Source of the DNA: a virus
Virus record (IMG/VR): IMGVR_UViG_3300040815_003858
Span: 1-24,607 of that record
Reading direction: 5' to 3' (one strand)
DNA length: 24,607 nucleotides
In this document: one piece after another, positions 14,997-22,605 of the stretch
How positions within the stretch are numbered: the first letter of the stretch is position 1
Layout of the letters: each line of letters begins with the position of its first letter
The notes under the pieces: generated by a model
The model's input: only the letters and a program-made list of their open reading frames with translations
The model's database searches: none
What the model was told of the DNA's origin: nothing
Made by a program: the position numbers and the translations under genes

Positions 14997-16352
14997 ATGG
15001 ACTACCTCGACTTTCTCAAAAACAAAACCATCGCCGACATCACCCCACCCGGCATCCTCGACATCGAAGTATCCGATCAACTATTCCCCTTCCAAAAAGA
15101 CGTAGTCCGCCACCTCCTCAGCATCGGCCGCGCCGCCGCCTTTCTCGATACCGGACTCGGGAAAACCATCATCCAGCTCGAATGGTCCCGCCACATCGAC
15201 GGAGACGTCCTCATCGTTGCCCCGCTCGCCGTCGCCCAGCAGACCATCGCCGAAGGCAAACGCCTCCTCGGCCTCGATATTCACCTATCCAAAGACGGCA
15301 CCCGCAAAGGCAAATACACCATCACCAACTACGACCGCATCGACCGGTTCACCGCCGAAGGACTCCACGGCGTCGTCCTCGACGAATCCTCCATACTCAA
15401 AGGACAAAACAGCAAAACCAAACAACTACTCATCGACAAATTCCGCGACGTTCCCTACCGGCTCGCCTGCACCGCCACCCCCGCGCCCAACGACTACACC
15501 GAGATCGGGAACCATGCCGAATTCCTCGGCATTATGAACACCCAGGAAATGCTCATGCGCTGGTTCATTCACGACTCCATGAACACCGCCGACTGGCGCA
15601 TCAAAGGCCACGCCCGCAAATCATTCTGGCAATGGGTCGCCAGCTGGGCCGCCTGCGTATCCAAACCCTCCGACCTCGGCTACGACGACGCCGACTACCA
15701 ACTCCCCCCGCTCAGCATCCAGACCGTCACCGTAGACACCCCCCTGCTCGATCGCATCGACGAAGGACTCCTCTTTGATATCCCCACCCCCAACGCCACC
15801 AGCCTCCACGCAGCCAAACGCCAGACCATCACCGAACGAGTCGACGAAGTCGCCCGACTCGTGAACCACTCCGACGAACCATGGATCGTGTGGTGCGAAA
15901 GCAACGACGAATCCGCCGCACTCCACTCCGCCATCCCCGACTCCGTCGAAGTGAAAGGATCCGACAGCTCCGACACCAAAGAAAGCCGACTCATCGCATT
16001 CAGCGAAGGCCGCGCCCGCGTCATCGTCAGCAAGCCCAGCATCTGCGGATTCGGCATGAACTGGCAGCACTGCAACAAAATTGCATTCGCCTCCATATCC
16101 TACTCCTACGAGAAATTCTACCAGGCCATCCGTCGATCGTGGAGATTCGGCCAGACCCGTCCAGTTGACGTTTACGTCATTATTGCCGATGCCGAACTCA
16201 CCGTGTGGAGAGTCATCGAGACCAAGTCCAAATCCCACGACGAAATGAAAACCGAGATGCGCCACGCCTCCTTCCATAGCGCCGCCGCCCAAAGTATCAA
16301 GATCCCCTACCTCGCCGAAAAAACAGCCCCCCTTCCCAACTGGATTCAATAA
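14997..16352 (+). CDS. SNF2/DEAD-like superfamily 2 helicase
   Basis: This 451-aa enzyme starts MDYLDFLKNKTIADITP. LFPFQKDVV is the Q-motif region, LDTGLGKT (50-57) is Walker A, VVLDES (126-131) is the DExx motif and ACTATPAPND (158-166) is motif III. The second RecA lobe contains GFGMNWQHC (motif V) and YQAIRRSWRFGQTRPVDVYV (motif VI, the SNF2 'QaxxRxxRxGQ' form). SNF2-like translocases remodel or unwind DNA. The order methyltransferase-helicase is seen in other phages, and the two may act on the same DNA. The start at 14997 was chosen because the longer open frame overlaps the methyltransferase gene. Confidence 0.9.
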   Translation: MDYLDFLKNKTIADITPPGILDIEVSDQLFPFQKDVVRHLLSIGRAAAFLDTGLGKTIIQLEWSRHIDGDVLIVAPLAVAQQTIAEGKRLLGLDIHLSKDGTRKGKYTITNYDRIDRFTAEGLHGVVLDESSILKGQNSKTKQLLIDKFRDVPYRLACTATPAPNDYTEIGNHAEFLGIMNTQEMLMRWFIHDSMNTADWRIKGHARKSFWQWVASWAACVSKPSDLGYDDADYQLPPLSIQTVTVDTPLLDRIDEGLLFDIPTPNATSLHAAKRQTITERVDEVARLVNHSDEPWIVWCESNDESAALHSAIPDSVEVKGSDSSDTKESRLIAFSEGRARVIVSKPSICGFGMNWQHCNKIAFASISYSYEKFYQAIRRSWRFGQTRPVDVYVIIADAELTVWRVIETKSKSHDEMKTEMRHASFHSAAAQSIKIPYLAEKTAPLPNWIQ

Positions 16353-16360
16353 CCACACCC

Positions 16361-16846
16361 ATGACTACAGACGACCCCACCTACCTCCAGACCCTGCGCG
16401 ACGTCGTGCTGACCGAGGCCGCCACCCGCGACTCCCTCACCGAAGCCCGCTTCCTCGCCATCGAGGCCATCAAATCCCTCGACTACGAGACACTGCACCA
16501 GTGGCGACTCGACCACATCACCACCCCGCCCCGTCTCGACAGCATCGAGAGCGCCGAAACCCTCAGCCCCCTTGGCGAAGACACCCTCCTCTTCATTGCC
16601 TACACCCCCGGCGACACCTTCCGGACCTATCCCGACCGGGATGACAACCAGGGAAAGATCCACCAGGGCGCCGAAGAGCTCGCCCGCTTCGGGCACCTCG
16701 AGAAACACATCCAATACATCGGCACCTCCGACAGCGGAAACACCGGGCCCATCTGCCTCTGGCGACTCACCGAATCCGGCCGCAGCCACGCCCGCCTCCT
16801 CCGCCTCCGCCGCGCCAACCAGACCCCCCTGACCCGACAGGGTTAA
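16361..16846 (+). CDS. Hypothetical early protein, winged-helix-like C-terminus
   Basis: This 161-aa protein starts MTTDDPTYLQTLRDVVLTEA, sharing the 11-base start motif. The sequence is largely helical at the N-terminus, with FIAYTPGDTFRTYPDRDD in the middle and a tail (LWRLTESGRSHARLLRLRRA) resembling the end of a winged-helix with a basic recognition helix. No family is named. It starts 8 bp after the helicase stop, so it is in the same transcription unit. Confidence 0.55.
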   Translation: MTTDDPTYLQTLRDVVLTEAATRDSLTEARFLAIEAIKSLDYETLHQWRLDHITTPPRLDSIESAETLSPLGEDTLLFIAYTPGDTFRTYPDRDDNQGKIHQGAEELARFGHLEKHIQYIGTSDSGNTGPICLWRLTESGRSHARLLRLRRANQTPLTRQG

Positions 16847-16947
16847 GTCACCCACCCAACCCTGTTTACTCCCCCCATGCCCGCCACCGACCACCCACCC
16901 ACCAAAAACCAATAACTAACCACCAACCACCAAGATCCAACTCACCC
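16847..16947. other. Early-operon spacer, purine-poor leader of the primase gene
   Basis: The 101-bp gap is C/A-rich (many ccacc and accaa words) with almost no G at its right half, so the primase mRNA leader should be unstructured. A 12-codon ORF (16877-16915) occurs inside but has no supporting feature. No hairpin or terminator is seen, so the operon probably continues through. Confidence 0.4.
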
Positions 16948-19422
16948 ATGCCCGCCCACATACCAGACTCCGAGATCCAGCGGATCAAAGACGAGACCGA
17001 CATGGTTGCCCTCGTCGGGCAATACGTCGACGCCCCCGTCAAACGGAGCGGGCAGGGCCAGTTCGTCACCCATTGCCCATTCCACGACGAAAAGACCCCC
17101 TCCTTCACCCTGAGCCCCGACAAAGGCTTCATGAAATGCTTCGGGTGCGACTGGAAAGGCGACGTCATCCAGTTCATCAAAGACCGTAAAGGCATCCCCT
17201 TTCCCGAAGCCGCCATCATCCTCGGCGCCCGTCCCGAAGACCCCGACACCGGCCAAAAAAGCAAGACGCCACGCAAACCATCCACGCCACGCAAAACCGG
17301 ACCCGCCAAAAAGGCGGGCGTCGCACATGCGACCCCCAAACCCGTTCGCGACACCGGCGCCACCGCCGACACCAGCGTCGCACCCCCCACCCCGCGCGGC
17401 CACACCCTCGAAGCCATCTACGACTACCAGCGGCCCGACGGCACCGTTGCCCATCAAAAGATCCGCTTCAACCCCAAGACCTTCCGCCAGCGTCGACCCC
17501 TCGCCCCCGGCGAGATCGCCGAATGGGAACACCGCCAGACCACCGATCCCAAATTCAAAGCCCCCTACCACCAGGACGGATGGGTCTACTCCCTCGAAGG
17601 CACCCTCCTCTACCCTTACCGGCTCCCCGACCTCATCGCCGCCGATCCCGCCGACCCCATCTTTCTCTGCGAAGGCGAGAAAGACTGCGACACCCTCGCC
17701 GAACTCGGGCTCCACAGCACCATGCTGACCGACAAAGACTGGCGCGACGAATACAAAGACTGGTTCCGCGATCGCTGGATCGTCATCGTCGAAGACCACG
17801 ACGCCTACGACCCCCGCATCGACGGACGCGCCGGCGAGATCCACGCCGCCCGCATCGGCAAAGGCGTCATGCCCGTCGCCGCCCGCGTCACCTGGCTGCG
17901 AATGCCCGAGATCTGGAAAGACTGCCCCGACGGCATCGACATCACCGACCACGTCACCCGCTGCCGCGAAACCTTCCAGGCCGACGAAGACATCCGTCGC
18001 GACCTCCTCGAAGCCGCCGACGCCGGCGAGCCCCCATTGCCCGTCCTTTACGAAGGCTTCTACGAACTCGGCGAAAAAGGCGGCACCATCCTCCTGCAGG
18101 ACACACTCGCCGACCGCATCATGTCCCATCGACGACTCCTCCTCGCCGGCGGCGACTTCTGGCAATGGCGGATCCGCAGCGAAAAAGAATCCGGCACCTG
18201 GCGAAAAGTCCACGTCGGCGCCCAGATCCACGACTGGATCCGCAAAGTTCTCCGCACCGCCGAACCCACCCGGCGACTCATCGACGCCCGCACCCTCGCC
18301 AGCGTCACCACCATCATGGGATCGAGCCGCTACGCCCACCCCGACGAATTCAACGACCACGACCCCTACCTCGTGAACTGCCAGTCCGGGATGCTCAACG
18401 TCCTCACCGGCGACCTCCGGCCCCACGACCCCCGATTTCTCTCCACCACCCAGAGCCCCGTCCGCTGGGACGATAACGCCACCTGCCCCCTCTGGCTCGA
18501 AATCCTCGAACAACTCCAGCCCGACGAAGAAGTCCGCGCCCAGATCCAGGAAATGTTCGGCTACTGCCTCGTCACAGCAGTGAACTACCACACCTTCTTC
18601 TTCCTCTTCGGAGACGGCGGCACCGGCAAATCCACCGTCGCCGACATCCTCACCGCCCTCATCGGCGAACAGAACACCCTCGCCCTCCAGCTCGAGGAAC
18701 TCGACAACGCCTTCATGCGGAGCCAACTCGTCGGCAAACAACTCTACCTCGCCGGCGAGCTCACCCCGCGATCCTTCAAACACATCGGCCTCATCAAGCA
18801 GATCGTCGCCGGCGAGCCCATCTGGGTCGACGTGAAAAACAAGCCCGGCTACACCTACCGGCCCCGGGGTAGATTCGTCATGACCTCCAACGTCGTCGCC
18901 CACACCCCCGACACCTCCGGCGGATTCGAGCGGCGCTTTCTCCAGATCGACTTCAACAACGTCATTCCCAAAGAAGACCGCGACTACGAACTCCACGCCA
19001 AACTTCTCGCCGAGCTCCCCGGCATCTTCAAATGGGCAGTTGAAGGCTTCCAGCGCCTCCACGAGCGCGGCCGATTCGAGCACACCAAAGCCTCTGAAGA
19101 GGCCACCAAAGAACTCATGCGCCACCGCGCCAGCGTGAAAGAATTTCTCACCGACCCCGCCTGGCTCGAGGACCGGGGGCCCAAAGACGACATCCTCCCC
19201 CTCGGCGTCGAGAGCCTCTTCCGCCACTACCAGCTCTGGTGCGACTTTCACGGCGTGAATCCATTTTACCAGGACAAAAACACCTTCGCCAAAGAAGTCT
19301 ACCGCCGCTCCCCCGACCTCAAGACCCGCGCCGTGCGCCGCATCATCGACGGCGAACGGCAGATCGGCTTCGTCGGAATTATCCAGAAATACCCCGACGG
19401 ATGGGAACCCGGAGCCGAATAA
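16948..19422 (+). CDS. Primase-helicase (CHC2 zinc finger, TOPRIM, SF3 helicase)
   Basis: This 824-aa protein starts MPAHIPDSEIQRIKDETDMV. Residues about 10-95 form a CHC2 primase zinc domain with C43, H46, C64 and C67 (THCPFHDEKTPS, KCFGCDWKGD). A Lys/Pro/Thr-rich linker spans 100-150. TOPRIM-like residues are E242 in LCEGEKD and D283/D285 in IVEDHDAYD. The SF3/D5 helicase at about 515-690 has Walker A GDGGTGKS (555-562), YLAGELTPRS as the Walker B region and FVMTSN as sensor 1. A wing-like C-terminal domain (REFLTDP, then VESLFRHYQLWC) follows. It should prime and unwind during phage replication. The palindrome-like repeat at 17318-17333 lies in its linker. Confidence 0.95.
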   Translation: MPAHIPDSEIQRIKDETDMVALVGQYVDAPVKRSGQGQFVTHCPFHDEKTPSFTLSPDKGFMKCFGCDWKGDVIQFIKDRKGIPFPEAAIILGARPEDPDTGQKSKTPRKPSTPRKTGPAKKAGVAHATPKPVRDTGATADTSVAPPTPRGHTLEAIYDYQRPDGTVAHQKIRFNPKTFRQRRPLAPGEIAEWEHRQTTDPKFKAPYHQDGWVYSLEGTLLYPYRLPDLIAADPADPIFLCEGEKDCDTLAELGLHSTMLTDKDWRDEYKDWFRDRWIVIVEDHDAYDPRIDGRAGEIHAARIGKGVMPVAARVTWLRMPEIWKDCPDGIDITDHVTRCRETFQADEDIRRDLLEAADAGEPPLPVLYEGFYELGEKGGTILLQDTLADRIMSHRRLLLAGGDFWQWRIRSEKESGTWRKVHVGAQIHDWIRKVLRTAEPTRRLIDARTLASVTTIMGSSRYAHPDEFNDHDPYLVNCQSGMLNVLTGDLRPHDPRFLSTTQSPVRWDDNATCPLWLEILEQLQPDEEVRAQIQEMFGYCLVTAVNYHTFFFLFGDGGTGKSTVADILTALIGEQNTLALQLEELDNAFMRSQLVGKQLYLAGELTPRSFKHIGLIKQIVAGEPIWVDVKNKPGYTYRPRGRFVMTSNVVAHTPDTSGGFERRFLQIDFNNVIPKEDRDYELHAKLLAELPGIFKWAVEGFQRLHERGRFEHTKASEEATKELMRHRASVKEFLTDPAWLEDRGPKDDILPLGVESLFRHYQLWCDFHGVNPFYQDKNTFAKEVYRRSPDLKTRAVRRIIDGERQIGFVGIIQKYPDGWEPGAE
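17318..17333. repeat. 16-base copy of the portal/protease palindrome inside the primase linker
   Basis: gcgtcgcacatgcgac is identical to the complementary strand of bases 2239-2254. It encodes the Gly-Val-Ala-His-Ala-Thr part of the primase Lys/Pro linker, a region tolerant of insertion. A shorter agcgtcgca copy sits at 17373-17381. Confidence 0.5.
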
Positions 19423-19442
19423 CCCAGCCACCCCACACCTCC

Positions 19443-19724
19443 ATGCCCGCCCCGCCCCAGATCGAAGCCGAGATCCGCGAAGTCGCCGGACTCCTCTCCG
19501 CCGAAGACATCACCGGCCCCCGGCGAGAAGAACTCCGCGCCCGGCTCCACCGCATCGCCGATCGACTCCGCAGCCACGAGAGCCCCTACCTCACCATAGC
19601 CGCCGCCGCCCGCCGCTACGGCATCGACCGCAAAGAAATCCGCCACCTCATCGACGTCGGAATCGTCCAGACCGTCACCATCGCAGGACGGGAACGGGTG
19701 GATATGAGGAGCGTGGAGATTTGA
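19443..19724 (+). CDS. Small excisionase/MerR-type HTH protein
   Basis: This 93-aa protein starts MPAPPQIEAEIREVAGLLSA. Residues about 1-45 are helical and charged. Residues 50-93 (YLTIAAAARRYGIDRKEIRH, then LIDVGIVQTVTIAGRERVDM) match the helix-turn-helix plus wing of Xis/MerR-like DNA-binding domains. The short wing and final 'VDMRSVEI' agree with excisionase-type proteins. The gene lies 18 bp after the primase gene, far from the integrase, so whether it is the Xis of this phage is not shown. Its last stretch (ggatatgaggagcgtggagat) departs from the local C-rich codon style. Confidence 0.68.
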   Translation: MPAPPQIEAEIREVAGLLSAEDITGPRREELRARLHRIADRLRSHESPYLTIAAAARRYGIDRKEIRHLIDVGIVQTVTIAGRERVDMRSVEI

Positions 19725-19735
19725 ACGATCAAGAC

Positions 19736-19810
19736 ATGGCATACGAAGGATTGCCAGCAGCGCCTTGTTCTCTCCCGAATTACGATGAAACCCCGAACGC
19801 AGATCAATGA
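19736..19810 (+). CDS. Possible 24-codon ORF upstream of the truncated methyltransferase
   Basis: It encodes MAYEGLPAAPCSLPNYDETP plus four residues, and its TGA overlaps the following ATG as ATGA. It is an orphan in an otherwise empty 80-bp gap. The overlap suggests translational coupling, but a chance ORF is as likely. Confidence 0.22.
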   Translation: MAYEGLPAAPCSLPNYDETPNADQ

Positions 19811-19917
19811 ATGAGTTGGCACTTTTCGCAGGCGCTGGTGGAGGCATCCTTGGGGGAAAAATCCTTGGATGGAAAACTGTGTGCGCCGTCGAATGGGATG
19901 GGGAATCTATTGGCTAA
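19807..19917 (+). pseudogene. Truncated cytosine-C5 DNA methyltransferase (N-terminal fragment)
   Basis: The 36-aa reading frame begins MNELALFAGAGGGILGGKIL and continues GWKTVCAVEWDGESIG before a TAA stop. FAGAGGG is motif I (SAM binding) and CAVEWD is motif II of m5C methyltransferases of the Dcm/HhaI type. The catalytic PC motif IV and everything after are absent; only 64 bp separate the stop from the next gene, so this is a truncation, not a frameshift. It ends in a region with an AT-richer junction and a small palindrome. It may be a relic left when the Mom-like gene was acquired. Confidence 0.85.
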
Positions 19918-19932
19918 CGTTCAGGATGACTC

Positions 19933-19948
19933 ACGCGATTTATCGCGT
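19933..19948. repeat. Palindrome acgcgat-tt-atcgcgt at the truncation junction
   Basis: Seven-base perfect arms around two T, located between the truncated methyltransferase stop and the Mom-like start, 33 bp upstream of the Mom-like ATG. It may be an operator of the modification gene or a remnant of recombination. No poly-T follows, so terminator function is unlikely. Confidence 0.4.
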
Positions 19949-19981
19949 TGATGTCCATCCGTTTGTTATCCCCTTTTTATT

Positions 19982-20653
19982 ATGACAATCGAGCCGATAC
20001 CAACCAAAGACGCCGAACCGTGGCTACTGAAACGGCATTATGCCCGCCGAATGTGTCCCGTGTCCTACGCGTTTGGCGCGTATCGTGGCGGAGAGCTTCA
20101 AGGGGTGGTGACGTATGGAACGCCAGTAAGTTCATCTCTCAGGAAAGGCATAGCGGGGCAAGAATGGGAAAATAATGTCTTAGAATTGAATCGGCTTTGC
20201 TGTGTGAGTGAAAAGAACATGGCGAGCCGTCTCGTAGGGCAATCGTTACGAATGTTGCCAAAGCCTTCGCTGGTCGTGAGCTACGCGGACACGGAGCAGG
20301 GGCATGTTGGCTACATCTACCAAGCCACGAACTTCATTTATACTGGGTTGAGCGCAAAGCGAACAGACTGGAAAATCAAAGGCAAAGAACACCTACACGG
20401 GGCAACCGTGGCAGATGAAAGTAGGGGACAAGAGAACCGCGCGCAGTGGATGCGCGATAAATACGGGGATGACTTTTACCTGGAGGAACGCCCCCGCAAA
20501 CACCGATACGTTTATGCGTGTGGAAACAAGAAACAACGCGCCGCGATGCTGGATGATCTCCGCTACGCGGTGGAACCATACCCCAAGGGCGAAAGCCGCC
20601 GATATGATGCCGACGCTACCATCGAGCTACAAACGACCTTTTTCTTGGGATAA
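19982..20653 (+). CDS. Mom-family DNA modification protein (GNAT-like)
   Basis: This 223-aa protein starts MTIEPIPTKDAEPWLLKRHY. The pattern matches the phage Mu Mom family: the RHYARRMCPVSYAFGAYRGG region, ELNRLCCV, VVSYADTEQGHVGYIYQA, and NFIYTGLSAKRTDWK. Mom proteins are structurally GNAT-like and convert adenine in phage DNA to a bulky N6-modified form (in Mu, N6-(carbamoylmethyl)adenine), which blocks many host restriction enzymes. The gene lies just after a truncated C5 methyltransferase. Its GC content and codon use are lower and more mixed than the early operon, indicating separate acquisition. There is no clear Shine-Dalgarno sequence. Confidence 0.82.
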   Translation: MTIEPIPTKDAEPWLLKRHYARRMCPVSYAFGAYRGGELQGVVTYGTPVSSSLRKGIAGQEWENNVLELNRLCCVSEKNMASRLVGQSLRMLPKPSLVVSYADTEQGHVGYIYQATNFIYTGLSAKRTDWKIKGKEHLHGATVADESRGQENRAQWMRDKYGDDFYLEERPRKHRYVYACGNKKQRAAMLDDLRYAVEPYPKGESRRYDADATIELQTTFFLG

Positions 20654-20687
20654 CAAGTAGCTACACTAACTATTAAAAGTTTCGATT

Positions 20688-21020
20688 ATGCCAAACTCAC
20701 GCTATTTCAGGAAGTTAAGCGAAAAAGGAAGGCGGCTCGCTACGATCCGATGGGAGCGGGAACGGCAACGCATTGAATCAGAAATGCCCGCACGGATTCG
20801 CGAAATGGAATACCTGGAGGCAATCGGGGAATCCGAGATCAAAGCCGGGGATTATATCGGAACTCTGCAATGGCACGGTAGCGACGGGCAGGTCAGGCGA
20901 TGGAGCATTTTCCAGGCGGCGCGCAAGAACCAGATTCAGATACGGGGAATCGACACCGCGAAAACCTGGACCTTTCTACTCGATCGGCTGCGGAGGCATC
21001 TGTCGTGCTACACTCGGTAG
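20688..21020 (+). CDS. Hypothetical basic protein downstream of the Mom-like gene
   Basis: This 110-aa protein starts MPNSRYFRKLSEKGRRLATI. The first 40 residues are strongly basic and helical, followed by a mixed segment (EIKAGDYIGTLQWHGSDGQV) and a helical basic end. No family is recognised; the basic pattern fits a DNA- or RNA-binding role. It belongs to the lower-GC patch with the Mom-like gene and could be a modification accessory or an unrelated moron. It ends 2 bp from the convergent gene at 21023, with no terminator seen between. Confidence 0.5.
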   Translation: MPNSRYFRKLSEKGRRLATIRWERERQRIESEMPARIREMEYLEAIGESEIKAGDYIGTLQWHGSDGQVRRWSIFQAARKNQIQIRGIDTAKTWTFLLDRLRRHLSCYTR

Positions 21021-21022
21021 TT

Positions 21023-21277
21023 TCACACCGACTCCGACCGCCGGAACGCGCGGTGCGTGTTCCGCGTGAATCCTCCCCTCGCGCTGCGATAGCCCCACGG
21101 GGTCCGGCCCTCGAGGATGCCGCGACGGTAGAGAAAGAAATTCATTTTCTTCGTGTCCTCGCAGTTTCCCCACATATCCTGCCAGCGTTTGCCGGTGTCT
21201 GGGTGGGCCTCATACCATTCACAAACGGCGGCGTGGCCGATGTCGCGGTTTCGGATCTGGATGTCTGCAGTATTCAT
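21023..21277 (-). CDS. Hypothetical protein, last gene of the late operon
   Basis: This 84-aa protein starts MNTADIQIRNRDIGHAAVCE. Aromatic and basic residues are frequent (WYEAHPDTGKRWQDMWGN, then FFLYRRGILEGRTPWG). No family is recognised. It is the end of the leftward operon and converges on the accessory gene at 20688. It is separated from the phosphoesterase gene by 49 bp without an overlap. A helical structure with one small domain is all that can be said. Confidence 0.5.
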   Translation of the reverse strand: MNTADIQIRNRDIGHAAVCEWYEAHPDTGKRWQDMWGNCEDTKKMNFFLYRRGILEGRTPWGYRSARGGFTRNTHRAFRRSESV

Positions 21278-21326
21278 CGACTACAGGCGGGACGTCAAAG
21301 CGGGAACCCGCGGCCGGTCAGTCCGG

Positions 21327-22334
21327 TCAGGCCGTCTTCTTCGCCGTGTGGAACAGCGGCAAGAGCAGGCTCTGCCCCTCCACGATCGGGACGTTCAAGT
21401 GGAGAAACTCCCCCGACTTCGCCACGATCTGCACCGCGTAGCCCGTGCCCCATCCCGTCGGGCTGGTATGACGCCAGAGCGGTTGCTTCGTGCAGAGACA
21501 ACCCGGATTCCAGGCTGCAATCGCGCCCACGTTCGGCAGATCCGTATGCGCCGAGTCGATCCGGTGCGTGTGACCGAAGACCACATTGCCGCCCGCCTTC
21601 TGCAGCGTGACCGATGCCGCGTGCTTGCTCGCGCAGATCCCGTGGACAAACCAGCATTTGCCGAGACGCAGCCACCCGGGGACCGTGGCACCTCGGTATT
21701 TCTCGCCCTCGCGATAGTAGTGGATGCCCCGTTCCTCGATCTTCAGAAGCGTATGCGGACTGATGAGCCGGCGGAGAAACTCCGAATCCTTCCCGTTGCG
21801 GAGCGCCTTCGTCACGCAGTAGGTCTCGACCCGTCGCTCGTGGTTGCCCTCGAGTAGATGAAACTTCGCCCGCGGCGCGATCTCCTGGATCTGGTCGAAA
21901 TGCGAATTCGCCGCGGCCACGTCATCCTCGTAGGTGTAGTCCGTCTCCGCCACGAATCCGAGCGTATGATGCTCCGCGAGGAATCCCCCGCAATCAATCG
22001 AGTCACCCAGGTGAATGATCTCGTCCGGATCCAACCGCTTGATGTCGGCCAATACCGCAGCGAACGCAGCCGGGTCGACCTTGCTTCCGTGCGTGTCCGT
22101 GATGATCACCCGCACCCAGTCCTCCTTCTTTCTCGTGCGCGATCGGGCCGCCGGGATGCGGGCCACCTTCGCCTTTCGAGCGTCGCGCAGCGATTTCTCC
22201 AGTAACTTCGACCGCGCCTGGGTCGCTTTCAGATCCTCCTTCGCATCGGCGAGCTCATCGGCCAGCTTCTGCGCCTTTCGTTCCGCCGGACTCGGCTTCT
22301 TCGTCGTCCGCGAGGTGAGTTTTTGCTTTCTCAT
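21327..22334 (-). CDS. Calcineurin-like metallophosphoesterase
   Basis: This 335-aa protein has a basic coiled-coil N-terminus (about 10-70, AERKAQKLADELADAKEDL), then the metallophosphoesterase fold. Metal-binding motifs are D80-T-H82, GDSID (110-114), GNHE (163-166), VHG (230-232) and GHTH (254-257). The family hydrolyses phosphoester bonds of nucleic acids or nucleotides using two metals. The ATG overlaps the stop codon of the upstream HTH gene by 4 bases. A late-gene position suggests a role with DNA ends or host nucleotides late in infection; the substrate is unknown. Confidence 0.9.
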   Translation of the reverse strand: MRKQKLTSRTTKKPSPAERKAQKLADELADAKEDLKATQARSKLLEKSLRDARKAKVARIPAARSRTRKKEDWVRVIITDTHGSKVDPAAFAAVLADIKRLDPDEIIHLGDSIDCGGFLAEHHTLGFVAETDYTYEDDVAAANSHFDQIQEIAPRAKFHLLEGNHERRVETYCVTKALRNGKDSEFLRRLISPHTLLKIEERGIHYYREGEKYRGATVPGWLRLGKCWFVHGICASKHAASVTLQKAGGNVVFGHTHRIDSAHTDLPNVGAIAAWNPGCLCTKQPLWRHTSPTGWGTGYAVQIVAKSGEFLHLNVPIVEGQSLLLPLFHTAKKTA

Positions 22335-22570
22335 TTCGCGAGGTGCTTCGGATTCACAAGAAATGCGGTCGGCTTGCCTCCCCGGTAGAGAACCACGTAG
22401 CCTTTGATCTTTTTCGCGTGATTCCGCACCGTGTAGATCGGCAGATCGAGCTCCGCTGAGACTTCCGCCAGGGGAATCCCCTCGTCTGCTTTCAGCGTCG
22501 CCGCGAGATCGCGGATCTGTTCGTTCGGGCTTTTCTGCAAACTGTTTAGTTTTACGGGTTTAGCAGACAT
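22331..22570 (-). CDS. Small winged-helix-like protein
   Basis: This 79-aa protein starts MSAKPVKLNSLQKSPNEQIR. The central segment (LAEVSAELDLPIYTVRNHAK) is a helix-turn-helix, and KIKGYVVLYRGGKPTAFLVN could be the wing strands. It precedes and is coupled to the phosphoesterase gene by ATGA overlap. It may regulate late gene expression or target the partner to DNA; neither is shown. Confidence 0.6.
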   Translation of the reverse strand: MSAKPVKLNSLQKSPNEQIRDLAATLKADEGIPLAEVSAELDLPIYTVRNHAKKIKGYVVLYRGGKPTAFLVNPKHLAK

Positions 22571-22605
22571 GAACGGGTCGGGGTGTCATTTGAAGACCGT
22601 AGGGC

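Noticed and set aside
16877-16915. A 12-codon ORF in the spacer before the primase gene
   Set aside because: Very short, with no initiation signal and no coupling to the next gene.
16942-19431. An 829-codon open frame on the minus strand opposite the primase gene
   Set aside because: It is a shadow caused by GC-rich, C-ending codons on the plus strand. Its Gly/Val/Asp-rich composition has no domain, while the plus strand has clear primase and helicase motifs.
21014-21031. A bidirectional terminator between the convergent genes
   Set aside because: The stem tcggt/accga is only 5 bp with an 8-base loop and no T-run; too weak to list as a feature.
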